Assembly: GCA_021647465.1 (NCBI GenBank) | Contig: JAKIUQ010000024.1 | Coordinates: 1 to 23,495 of the forward strand | Source: Emcibacter sp. | GTDB lineage: Bacteria; Pseudomonadota; Alphaproteobacteria; Sphingomonadales; Emcibacteraceae | Reading direction: 5' to 3' | Length of the DNA: 23,495 nucleotides | In this document: positions 15,618 to 22,091 of the stretch, piece by piece | Numbering within the stretch: the first letter of the stretch is position 1 | How the letters are laid out: every line of letters begins with the position of its first letter | Translations under genes and position numbers: made by a program | The notes under the pieces: generated by a model | Database searches by the model: none | Seen by the model: only the letters and a program-made list of their open reading frames with translations | What the model was told of the DNA's origin: nothing

Positions 15618-17734
15618 GCGCTTTCTCCCTCTAATAATGCAGTAACCAGATCCGGCCTGTCTTTACGATACAGGGCGAAAGAGCCGTATTTATCGATCAC
15701 GCAGTTAAATTTCCCATCAACGAATATGGCCGTTGTCACCTGTTCAATCATCGCCGGGCCTTCCACATGATGACCATGAGACATTTTATGGCCATCATAA
15801 ACAGGAACGTTGCGGAATTTTTTGTCTTCTGGAATATAGACGGATCGCTCGCCTTTTATGGCCGCAGAGGCATCAGGGCCTGATTTTTCTTCGGTGCGGA
15901 AGGTTGGTTTTGCCACCTCCCCCACGGATTGCACGCGAATATTGATAATTTCAACCGGTGCATCCGCATCATCTTCCAGAGAATAGCCAAACAGCCTGTT
16001 ATGTTCAAGGTGGAAAGCCGCCGCAATAGACGCCATATTCTGACTTTCAATATCCTGCCGGGAAACTTCGACAGATACCTCATGATATTGGCGCAGGTAA
16101 CGGCAATCAAGTTTGATGATGCTGCTGCGGCGCGCTGGCGGAATATTTTCCTCTTCCAGCAAATTATTGCCTTCTTTCAACATGGCGGCAATGACATCAT
16201 TCAATCCCGCCCAATCCATACTATTCAGCTGCGCCACAAAAGTCCGGACAAAATCATGGCGCAAATCAGACATCAACATGCCCGCCGCGCAGAGAATAGA
16301 GGATTCGCGCGGGATAATCTGAAAGGGAATTTGCAACTCTTCGCAGATGAGGCAGCTATGGGTCGGGCCCGCGCCGCCGGCAACCACGAGCGGGAATTCC
16401 CGGGGGTCAAAACCGCGTTTGATGGTAATTTCCCGAATGCCCTGCGCCATATTTGTACAGGCAATACGGTACATGCCCGCCGCCGCTTCCTCAATGGAAA
16501 GCCCCATGGGAATGGCCACATGTTCTTCAATGGCTTTTCGGGCCGCGGCCATATCAAGCTTCATACTTCCGCCCGCAAAAAACTCCGGATCAAGATAACC
16601 CAGCACCAGATTGGCATCCGTGCAGGCGGGCTTTGTGCCGCCCTTCATATAGCTCGCCGGGCCGGGATCCGCGCCCGCGCTTTCAGGGCCCATACGCAGC
16701 AAGCCGCCTTCGTCAAGCCAGCCGACAGAGCCGCCGCCGGCCCCAATGGTATGAATACCCAGCATGGGCAACGCCAAACGCCGCCGGTCAATTTCGCCTT
16801 CATTGATCACAATTGGCGTTCCAACAACCAATGAGGCCTCAAAACTTGTGCCGCCCATATCAACCACAATACATTTATCCTGATCATGGGCCTTGACATA
16901 TTGCAGGCCCGCGCCGGGGCCGGCCGCAGGGCCGGACAGCAGAGTCAATGCCGCCTTGTCCCGCGCGATCTGCGGGGTCATCACACCACCATTAGACTGC
17001 ATGATCAGCAAAATACCCTTAAAGCCAATATCATCAAGACGGCCCAAAAGCTGATTGAGATAATGATCCAATATGGGGCCGATATAGCTATTGAGCGCCG
17101 TGGTGCTGACCCGTTCATAAAAACGTATCGACGGCAACAGGTCGGAAGATACGGTCAGATACGCCTCGGGCATTAATTCACGCACCAATTCGGCGGCCCG
17201 TTCCTCATGATCGCCGTTGGCAAAGCTGTTCATGAAACAGATGGCGACGGCCTTGACCTCTTCGGCCTTGAACAGGTCAATTGCCGCCCTGACATCATCC
17301 AGACTTAACGGGGCAACCTCCTGACCATTACGGTCAAGCCGGCCGCCAACGCCGCGCCGCAGATAACGCGGCACAAGCGGCACCACATTGGTGCAGCGGT
17401 TATTATATTGCTCTTCCCGAATGCCGCGGCGCATTTCCAGAGCATCGCGCAGGCCTTCCGTGGTAATCAGTCCGCATTTGGCCCCATTGCTGGTCAAGGT
17501 CGCATTGGTGGTCACCGTCGTGCCATGAACAATCGTGTCCAGATTTGCCGCCAATTCTTCCAATGTCATTGGCGGGGTCATGGCCTCGGCAATATCCGTC
17601 AGGCCTTGAATGACCGCAATGGACGGATCAGACGGCGTGGACAGGGTTTTATGGATGCGGGTGCCATGCCCGGCCTGATCTACGAAAAAATCCGTAAAAG
17701 TTCCGCCAACGTCAATACCAATTTTCAGACTCAT
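15614..17734 (-). CDS. hyuA: HyuA-type subunit, hydantoinase A/oxoprolinase family
   Basis: The 706-residue protein is the ATP-binding A subunit that pairs with HyuB. It opens with the actin-like phosphate loop GIDVGGTFTD (6-15). It continues through IVHGTTVTTNATL and GLITTEGLRDALEMRRG (hydantoinase/oxoprolinase N-terminal domain), then LIMQSNGGVM and a second nucleotide-binding segment VVDMGGTSFEASLV, IGAGGGSVGW and ESAGADPGPASY. A C-terminal domain containing VEGPAMIEQVTTAIF follows. In this family ATP phosphorylates the amide or enol oxygen of the substrate before hydrolysis or carboxylation. AGAGGA lies seven bases before the ATG. The gene follows the thiolase by 12 bp. Confidence 0.93.
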   Translation of the reverse strand: MSLKIGIDVGGTFTDFFVDQAGHGTRIHKTLSTPSDPSIAVIQGLTDIAEAMTPPMTLEELAANLDTIVHGTTVTTNATLTSNGAKCGLITTEGLRDALEMRRGIREEQYNNRCTNVVPLVPRYLRRGVGGRLDRNGQEVAPLSLDDVRAAIDLFKAEEVKAVAICFMNSFANGDHEERAAELVRELMPEAYLTVSSDLLPSIRFYERVSTTALNSYIGPILDHYLNQLLGRLDDIGFKGILLIMQSNGGVMTPQIARDKAALTLLSGPAAGPGAGLQYVKAHDQDKCIVVDMGGTSFEASLVVGTPIVINEGEIDRRRLALPMLGIHTIGAGGGSVGWLDEGGLLRMGPESAGADPGPASYMKGGTKPACTDANLVLGYLDPEFFAGGSMKLDMAAARKAIEEHVAIPMGLSIEEAAAGMYRIACTNMAQGIREITIKRGFDPREFPLVVAGGAGPTHSCLICEELQIPFQIIPRESSILCAAGMLMSDLRHDFVRTFVAQLNSMDWAGLNDVIAAMLKEGNNLLEEENIPPARRSSIIKLDCRYLRQYHEVSVEVSRQDIESQNMASIAAAFHLEHNRLFGYSLEDDADAPVEIINIRVQSVGEVAKPTFRTEEKSGPDASAAIKGERSVYIPEDKKFRNVPVYDGHKMSHGHHVEGPAMIEQVTTAIFVDGKFNCVIDKYGSFALYRKDRPDLVTALLEGESA

Positions 17735-17746
17735 TTAATGTTCCTC

Positions 17747-18955
17747 TTATTTTCTATCTGTGACCTGTATCACGATCGCCATGGCGGTATCCCCCGCCGC
17801 GCAGCCACTAAACAGGCCATAACCGCCGCCCTTCAGGGCCAATTCCTCAATCAATTCAATAACGCCGCGCATCCCCATAGGCCCTTGGGGATGACCCCAA
17901 ATCAAAGAACAGCCAAAATTATTCATGGCCTGCACATCAATGCCGAATTGATCCGCAAAAAACAGATCATTAACGGCAAAAGGGTTATGGGTTTTGATGG
18001 CGTCAATTTGATTAATGGTAATTCCCGCCTGCGTTAAAGCGGCATTGGCCGCCGGAACCGTGGCTTTTGGCATATAGGCCAATTCCACCCGCGCCTGACC
18101 GATGCCCAGAATCTTCACCTGAATATTGCTGTCCTGACTAAGCTCTTTCGCCTTTTGCGGACTGGCCACTATCATGGCCGCATTGCCGTCCGCCGGATGG
18201 GTCTGACCGCCAAAAGTAATCGTGCCGCCTTCCACCACAGGCCGCAGTTTGGCAAGGCCTTCTGCGGTTGAGGCCACAAGCCCCTCATCACCGTTCAACT
18301 GGTTCGCAACTTTCTTGAAATTTGGGGTCGGCACATCAAACGGCAGGGTCATATAACGTTTCTGAAAGGCGTTGTCATCGGCCAGGGCGTCCGCATATTG
18401 TTCCTGGCGCCGCAGAACAAGGTCATGCTGACGCTCCCGCGTGATGCCATAATCACGGGCGACATTTTCCGCTGTCCCAAGCATGGAATGACCGCCCATA
18501 GGATCAAACCCGAAATTATCCATGGTCCAGTTCTCTGTTTTGCCCGTTCCGCCCGGCCCTTTTGGATTAGGGTAATAAACCTGCGGGCCGTTCGAAACCC
18601 GATCCGCCGTGACAATCAAGGACGCCGTGGCCTGACCCGTTTCAATTTCCTGCGCCCCGTTTAAGATACAGCGCACCCCTGTGGCACAGGCCTGACCAAT
18701 GGTTGGGCCGCTCACATGATCAAGCCCTGCCATCCCCGTAAGCCACGGCAACCCATAAAAAACATGCTGCTGCGGCACCGATGTTCCCAGAACGCCATAA
18801 TCAATAAGCCCGCCATCTATATTGCGCCGGGCAATCTCTGCGCGGGCCACATGGGCGGCAAATTTAATGCTGTGAAGGTTGGAAAGGCTGCCCTGCCACC
18901 GGCAAAAGGGCGTTGACCAATAGGCACCATAAGGTATCTCTGCAAGGTAAGACAT
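17747..18955 (-). CDS. Thiolase family protein (acyl-CoA acetyltransferase)
   Basis: The protein is 402 residues from the ATG at 18955, chosen because CACAGGAG is seven bases upstream; an upstream ATG at 18979 lacks such a site. Thiolase signatures are GPTIGQACATGVRC with the acyl-accepting Cys90, GHPQGPMGMRG with His355, and LFSGCAAGDT with Cys385. The usual NEAF loop is replaced by KTHNPFAVND (321-330). It would cleave a 3-oxoacyl-CoA, or condense acyl-CoAs. It is the promoter-proximal gene of the operon, opposite the LysR gene. Its position first, before the HyuAB genes, together with the ligase and dehydrogenase downstream, supports a role in thiolytic release of acetyl-CoA or propionyl-CoA from a degraded skeleton. 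Confidence 0.93.
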   Translation of the reverse strand: MSYLAEIPYGAYWSTPFCRWQGSLSNLHSIKFAAHVARAEIARRNIDGGLIDYGVLGTSVPQQHVFYGLPWLTGMAGLDHVSGPTIGQACATGVRCILNGAQEIETGQATASLIVTADRVSNGPQVYYPNPKGPGGTGKTENWTMDNFGFDPMGGHSMLGTAENVARDYGITRERQHDLVLRRQEQYADALADDNAFQKRYMTLPFDVPTPNFKKVANQLNGDEGLVASTAEGLAKLRPVVEGGTITFGGQTHPADGNAAMIVASPQKAKELSQDSNIQVKILGIGQARVELAYMPKATVPAANAALTQAGITINQIDAIKTHNPFAVNDLFFADQFGIDVQAMNNFGCSLIWGHPQGPMGMRGVIELIEELALKGGGYGLFSGCAAGDTAMAIVIQVTDRK

Positions 18956-19046
18956 GGATGAACTCCTGTGTAATGTCATGAATGTGCCCTGTTTTTTATC
19001 ATTCGCCGAATACCCTTGGGCAAAGAATAGAGGAAAAAACGCCCGC

Positions 19047-19064
19047 GAAACAATTGATTGTTTC
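19047..19064. promoter_or_regulatory. Perfect inverted repeat, candidate operator
   Basis: GAAACAAT-TG-ATTGTTTC is a perfect palindrome with 8-base arms and a 2-base centre. It lies 91 bp upstream of the thiolase ATG, within the divergent promoter region. It differs from the CTATA half-sites nearby, so it may bind a second regulator or form part of the LysR activation site. Confidence 0.5.
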
Positions 19065-19091
19065 TCATGGTTTGCTTTAGAAAAACTAATA

Positions 19092-19136
19092 GCTATGAAA
19101 ATCTATACAATAGATATAGTTAGGGCTATATTATAG
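19092..19136. promoter_or_regulatory. Array of CTATA/TATAG half-sites, probable LysR operator
   Basis: CTATA at 19103, TATAG at 19115, CTATA at 19126 and TATAG at 19132 form two inverted repeats, CTATA-N7-TATAG and CTATA-T-TATAG. An imperfect CTATG lies at 19092. Starts at 19092, 19103, 19115 and 19126 are spaced 11-12 bases, one helical turn, which suits side-by-side binding of a LysR tetramer. A single CTAAT, the core reported for GcvA, lies just before at 19086-19090. Confidence 0.5.
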
Positions 19137-19256
19137 AATATCATCGCAAAAATATCGTGAAATTCTCATGGATTTATGGTAGTTGATATAAGTATTTCTA
19201 AAGTGAATGATAAGACTCACCACGCCGAAGATCATTATAAAAGACAGGAAAGCATC

Positions 19257-20162
19257 ATGGGCCGCAATTTACCAAATTTAAATTCCATCCGTGCCTTTGA
19301 AGCCGTGGCGCGGCATTTAAGCTTTACGCGGGCCTCTGAGGAATTGAACGTCACCCAAGCGGCGGTCAGCCATCAGATCAAGGGGTTGGAGGCCCAGTTG
19401 GGCGTGATGCTTTTTCGCCGCCACAACAAAGGCCTGCTTTTGACCAAGGAGGGTCAGGCCATGCTTCAGCCCATGACCAATGCCTTTGACCTCATCGCTG
19501 ATGCCACAAATTTGATATTCAACAGTGAAATTCAAATTTTAAAAGTGTCCATGCTCAGCAGTTTTGCCACAGGTTGGCTCATGCCGCGCCTTGATAAATT
19601 TTATGCCGAATATCCCAATATCGACATCAGGATCATGGTCACCAATAAGGATTTTGACCTTTTAAAAGCCGGTGATGTGGATATTGATCTGCGCTACGGC
19701 GATGGCAAATGGCCCCATGTGGAAAGCCAGAAATTCCTGCCGGAAGAAATCTTTCCGGTTTGCAGCCCAGGTCTGCTCAAAGGCGGCTTGCCCCTAAAGA
19801 CTCTGGATGATCTGGGCCACCATATTTTGCTCCATGACAATAAAGTGATTGGCTGGAAAGAATGGCTTGATGATGCGGGCATCAAGGGTGTGGATTATAA
19901 CCGTGGCCCGGGATTTTCCCACTATCAAATCACCCTTCAGGCGGCAACCCTTGGTCATGGCATCGCCCTTGGCCGAACGCCTTTGGTGCTGGAGGCGTTA
20001 AAGAAAGGCGACCTTGTCAGGCCTTTTGATATCAGCCTGCCGACCGGCATGGGCTATTACGTCATCAACACCAACACCGCCACCGACAAAACAAAAGTCC
20101 GCGCCTTCACCAACTGGTTGATGGAAGAGGTCAAACTGTTCGAACAGGGTCTTGGGGGCTGA
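19257..20162 (+). CDS. LysR-family transcriptional regulator, GcvA-like
   Basis: The 301-residue protein starts at the ATG at 19257, nine bases after an AGGA; a frame extending upstream lacks a site and would add residues not seen in the family. The N-terminal winged helix-turn-helix (about 5-65) reads LPNLNSIRAFEAVARHLSFT, then VTQAAVSHQIKGLE and LFRRHNKGLLLTKEGQAML, which is the GcvA-type form of the LysR domain. Residues about 90-295 form the periplasmic-binding-like effector domain (FATGWLMPRL, DIDLRYGDG, LLHDN). It is divergent from the 11-gene operon, the standard layout for a LysR regulator of the adjacent pathway. The effector is probably the substrate or an intermediate of that pathway, though nothing in the sequence names it. 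Confidence 0.93.
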   Translation: MGRNLPNLNSIRAFEAVARHLSFTRASEELNVTQAAVSHQIKGLEAQLGVMLFRRHNKGLLLTKEGQAMLQPMTNAFDLIADATNLIFNSEIQILKVSMLSSFATGWLMPRLDKFYAEYPNIDIRIMVTNKDFDLLKAGDVDIDLRYGDGKWPHVESQKFLPEEIFPVCSPGLLKGGLPLKTLDDLGHHILLHDNKVIGWKEWLDDAGIKGVDYNRGPGFSHYQITLQAATLGHGIALGRTPLVLEALKKGDLVRPFDISLPTGMGYYVINTNTATDKTKVRAFTNWLMEEVKLFEQGLGG

Positions 20163-20163
20163 T

Positions 20164-20192
20164 TTGACAAAAAAAGTCAAAAAAAATATATT
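20164..20192 (+). promoter_or_regulatory. Promoter of the higBA module
   Basis: A consensus -35 TTGACA (20164-20169) is followed after exactly 17 bases by TATATT (20187-20192), 41 bp before the HigB start. The -35 also forms half of an inverted repeat, TTGAC-N7-GTCAA (20164-20180). Confidence 0.7.
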
Positions 20193-20199
20193 ATTATAT

Positions 20200-20219
20200 T
20201 GCGTTATGCGCGTAACGCA
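20200..20219. promoter_or_regulatory. Inverted repeat, probable HigA operator
   Basis: TGCGTTA-N6-TAACGCA is a perfect inverted repeat with 7-base arms, just downstream of the -10 and upstream of the toxin gene. HigA antitoxins repress their own promoters by binding such repeats. Confidence 0.6.
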
Positions 20220-20233
20220 TATATGATATTCCA

Positions 20234-20512
20234 GTGATCAAGAGCTTCGACCATAAAGGACTAGAGCGTTTCTTTGTAAAAGGGAGCAAGGCGGGGATTC
20301 AAGCAAACCATGCCGAAAAGCTCCGGATGCAGCTGACGGCTCTGCATACTGCCGTTAATATTAATGACATGAGGCTCCCCGGGTGGCAATTGCATAGTCT
20401 CTCGGGCGAGCGAAAAAATACATGGTCAATATCGGTAAATGGAAACTGGCGCGTGACCTTTGTTTTTGAAAATGGCCATGCCTATATTGTAAATTATGAG
20501 GATTATCACTAA
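20234..20512 (+). CDS. higB: HigB-type toxin (RelE/HigB mRNA endonuclease family)
   Basis: The 92-residue protein begins with MIKSFDHKGLERFFVKGSKA, the standard opening of host-inhibition HigB toxins, and continues with NHAEKLRMQLTAL, RLPGWQLHSLSGERKNTWSI and VNGNWRVTFVF. Family members cut mRNA on the ribosome. The start is GTG; no ATG lies near the conserved N-terminus and no strong Shine-Dalgarno is visible, suggesting weak translation of the toxin. The stop overlaps the antitoxin ATG by one base (TAATG), giving toxin-first order, as is usual for higBA. The gene lies behind its own promoter and operator, 71 bp after the LysR stop. Confidence 0.93.
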   Translation: MIKSFDHKGLERFFVKGSKAGIQANHAEKLRMQLTALHTAVNINDMRLPGWQLHSLSGERKNTWSISVNGNWRVTFVFENGHAYIVNYEDYH

Positions 20513-20805
20513 TGGAATATCAACAGCATAACCCGCCCCACCCGGGAGAGTTCATCAGGACGGTCTATCTTGAGCCTTTGAAACTTTCAGCAAACGCCGT
20601 TTCAAAAAAACTCGGGGTGCATTCCTCCACATTTGGCCGCCTTGTCAGCGAAAAAAGTGACGTCTCTGCCGAAATGGCGATCAAACTCGAGGCCGTACTG
20701 GGCCGCAGTGCCGAAAGCTGGTTGCTGATGCAGGACCAATATGATCTGGCCAATATTCGTAGGGCGGTCGACGTGAGTGGCTTAACAGCTATCAACTTCC
20801 GTTAA
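20512..20805 (+). CDS. higA: HigA-type antitoxin (XRE-family DNA-binding)
   Basis: The 97-residue protein opens with the HigA hallmark PPHPGEFIRTVYLEPL (9-24). It carries a helix-turn-helix at about 25-65 (LSANAVSKKLGVHSSTFGRL, VSAEMAIKLEAVLG) and then SAESWLLMQDQYDL. It neutralises HigB and represses the operon, most likely at the TGCGTTA repeat. GAGG precedes the ATG inside the higB end, consistent with efficient, coupled translation. Length is normal. Confidence 0.94.
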   Translation: MEYQQHNPPHPGEFIRTVYLEPLKLSANAVSKKLGVHSSTFGRLVSEKSDVSAEMAIKLEAVLGRSAESWLLMQDQYDLANIRRAVDVSGLTAINFR

Positions 20806-20828
20806 AATTATAGTGGCGGCCGCTGTAT

Positions 20829-20853
20829 TAGTAATAATCTATAATAATTACTA
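20829..20853. promoter_or_regulatory. Inverted repeat upstream of the two-membrane-segment gene
   Basis: TAGTAAT-N11-ATTACTA is a perfect inverted repeat with 7-base arms in the 116-bp gap after higA. With the second repeat at 20871 it suggests that the following gene has its own controlled promoter. No clear -35/-10 pair could be set. Confidence 0.35.
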
Positions 20854-20870
20854 TTTGTAGGAACACCTTA

Positions 20871-20885
20871 AAGTTGATACAACTT
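20871..20885. promoter_or_regulatory. Palindrome upstream of the two-membrane-segment gene
   Basis: AAGTTG-ATA-CAACTT is a perfect 15-base palindrome with 6-base arms, 37 bp before the ATG at 20922. It has the size and shape of an operator for a small dimeric repressor. The binding protein is unknown; HigA and the AbrB-type antitoxin are nearby candidates, but its sequence differs from their own presumed operators. Confidence 0.4.
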
Positions 20886-20921
20886 GTAGTATAGAGAAAA
20901 TCATTGGGAGGTAAGTATTAA

Positions 20922-21932
20922 ATGGCTACATCAGAACTACTAGATAATCTAAAAGAACTTTTAGGTGAAGTTACAAACTATAATGTAAAGGCATTAACAA
21001 CTAATGATGACTGGGGCACAATTAATTTCAACAATGCAGAAAAATCATTAGATACCATCATTAGTTTATTAGTTCCTGCAAAAGATTTTGATTTCTCAGA
21101 AGTGCCGGATAGCAATGTAAATCAAATGATTTCTGCAACTACAGCAGTCAATGACATCAAAAATGAAATTGCTCAATTTGATTTGAGCCAAGGAAACCCG
21201 AGTGACACACGTGACCAACTTACTATTCAACTCAATGCTGCCGTGAATAATTTATTTCCTGCATATGCACCCTGGCTCCCCTTTCTTGCATATAGACGAG
21301 GGGACATTAAAGATAGCCTAGTTAACCTCCAAAAGGCTATTGATGAAGCTCAGCAAGAATTAAGAACTGCCAAAGAATACACAAAAAATAAGAAAACAGA
21401 AGTTGACACAATTGTTGATGCCGCTAAAACGGCCGCAGCTGAGGTTGGCGTTCAATCCTTTACACAAGACTTTGATGGCCAAGCTACCGATGCAAAAGAT
21501 GCTGCAAAAAAATGGCTGATGGCATCGGGGATTTTTGCAGCACTAACTCTTCTTGCCTCAATTTTGTTTATATCACTGTTCGCACCAGAAGAAGGCTCAT
21601 CAACATCAACTATCATACAAATTTCACTTTCCAAGATCGTATCAATTGGTATTCTCTTCACAGCTACACTCTGGTGTGGAAAAATATATAAAGCCCTAAA
21701 ACATCAACAGGCCGTTAACTCCCACAAAGCTCATGCCTTAAAAACGTTTCAGGCCTTCGTTGAGGCTAGTAATGACCCAACAATACGTGATGCTGTTTTG
21801 ATGGAAACAACTCGTTCGATATTCTCAATTGGGGCATCTGGTTATTTGGAAGCCGGCCAGAATTCAACCGTCTCATCTCCAACTGTAATTGAAGTGATTA
21901 AAGGTGTTAGTGAAACAAGCTCTCAAAAATAG
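20922..21932 (+). CDS. Unknown protein with coiled coil and two membrane segments
   Basis: I cannot name this 336-residue protein. Residues 1-125 look helical and soluble. Residues about 128-175 are a charged coiled coil (LVNLQKAIDEAQQELRTAKE). Two hydrophobic segments follow at about 198-220 (WLMASGIFAALTLLASILF) and 237-255 (SKIVSIGILFTATLWCGK). The C-terminal 80 residues contain HQQAVNSHKAHALKTFQAFV and DAVLMETTRSIFS, a well-ordered block that looks like a conserved domain. There is no signal peptide. A strong GGGAGGT site lies nine bases before the ATG. The gene is visibly more AT-rich than the operon and regulator and sits between two toxin-antitoxin modules. This suggests a horizontally acquired accessory gene, possibly a membrane-acting defence or stress protein; the function is inference only. 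Confidence 0.8.
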   Translation: MATSELLDNLKELLGEVTNYNVKALTTNDDWGTINFNNAEKSLDTIISLLVPAKDFDFSEVPDSNVNQMISATTAVNDIKNEIAQFDLSQGNPSDTRDQLTIQLNAAVNNLFPAYAPWLPFLAYRRGDIKDSLVNLQKAIDEAQQELRTAKEYTKNKKTEVDTIVDAAKTAAAEVGVQSFTQDFDGQATDAKDAAKKWLMASGIFAALTLLASILFISLFAPEEGSSTSTIIQISLSKIVSIGILFTATLWCGKIYKALKHQQAVNSHKAHALKTFQAFVEASNDPTIRDAVLMETTRSIFSIGASGYLEAGQNSTVSSPTVIEVIKGVSETSSQK

Positions 21933-22041
21933 CAAATGAAACTGCAAAAACGGTAACAGCAACCGAATTAATTTTTTATCTCCAGCGGCCTGAAGAAATA
22001 TTTCTGCCATGGCACCACCAACTGCGCCCCCGCCGAATAAT
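21933..22041. other. Intergenic stretch, possible remnant
   Basis: No plus-strand gene is visible. On the minus strand a frame stays open through about 22070-21900 and reads KRKLFGGGAVGGAMAEIFLQ, with no good start or downstream continuation. Composition shifts from AT-rich to GC-rich within it, near 21985. It could be an edge of the inserted island or the remains of a lost gene. Confidence 0.3.
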
Positions 22042-22070
22042 TTGCGCTTGGTTATAACATATGTTATATT
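22042..22070 (+). promoter_or_regulatory. Promoter of the abrB-doc module with overlapping palindrome
   Basis: TTGCGC (22042-22047) and TATATT (22065-22070) are separated by 17 bases. A perfect 16-base palindrome, TATAACATATGTTATA (22053-22068), covers the spacer and most of the -10. Binding there would block RNA polymerase, as expected for autorepression by the AbrB-like antitoxin encoded 22 bp downstream. Confidence 0.65.
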
Positions 22071-22091
22071 AAAGCAGTAAGGAGCAAGATC

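Larger units (their letters stand above)
4345..18955 (-). other. Eleven-gene catabolic operon
   Basis: Eleven minus-strand genes run thiolase, hyuA, hyuB, acyl-CoA dehydrogenase, B12-binding subunit, mutase, Mo-hydroxylase FAD, Fe-S and Mo subunits, CoA-transferase, acyl-CoA ligase. Intergenic gaps are 12, 5, 11, 11 and 10 bp. The other joins overlap: 4 bp between hyuA and hyuB and between the Mo subunit and the CoA-transferase, 1 bp between the dehydrogenase and the B12 subunit, 17 bp between the FAD and Fe-S genes. No internal terminator is visible. The 3' end is cut at the phage junction, so further genes may have followed. Confidence 0.85.
18956..19256. other. Divergent intergenic region between the operon and its LysR regulator
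   Basis: These 301 bases contain no convincing gene. They are much more AT-rich than the flanking genes. They hold a perfect inverted repeat at 19047-19064 and a cluster of CTATA/TATAG half-sites at 19092-19136, as expected for a LysR-controlled divergent promoter. Shine-Dalgarno sites for both flanking genes lie at the edges. I could not place a convincing -35/-10 pair for either direction. Confidence 0.75.

Noticed and set aside
15929..16834. Long plus-strand frame of about 300 codons inside hyuA
   Set aside because: It is an antisense shadow of hyuA with no start signal and low-complexity composition.
13938..17734. HyuA/HyuB as acetone carboxylase subunits
   Set aside because: HyuB is far shorter than the acetone carboxylase equivalent and no gamma subunit gene is present; the family is shared, so carboxylation is kept only as an alternative.
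20164..20180. TTGAC-N7-GTCAA as a terminator of the LysR gene
   Set aside because: The stem is short and followed by A residues in place of T; it fits a promoter-overlapping operator better.
20816..20824. GCGGCCGC as a vector cloning-site scar
   Set aside because: It is a single 8-base palindrome with no adjacent vector or linker sequence, and it can occur by chance.
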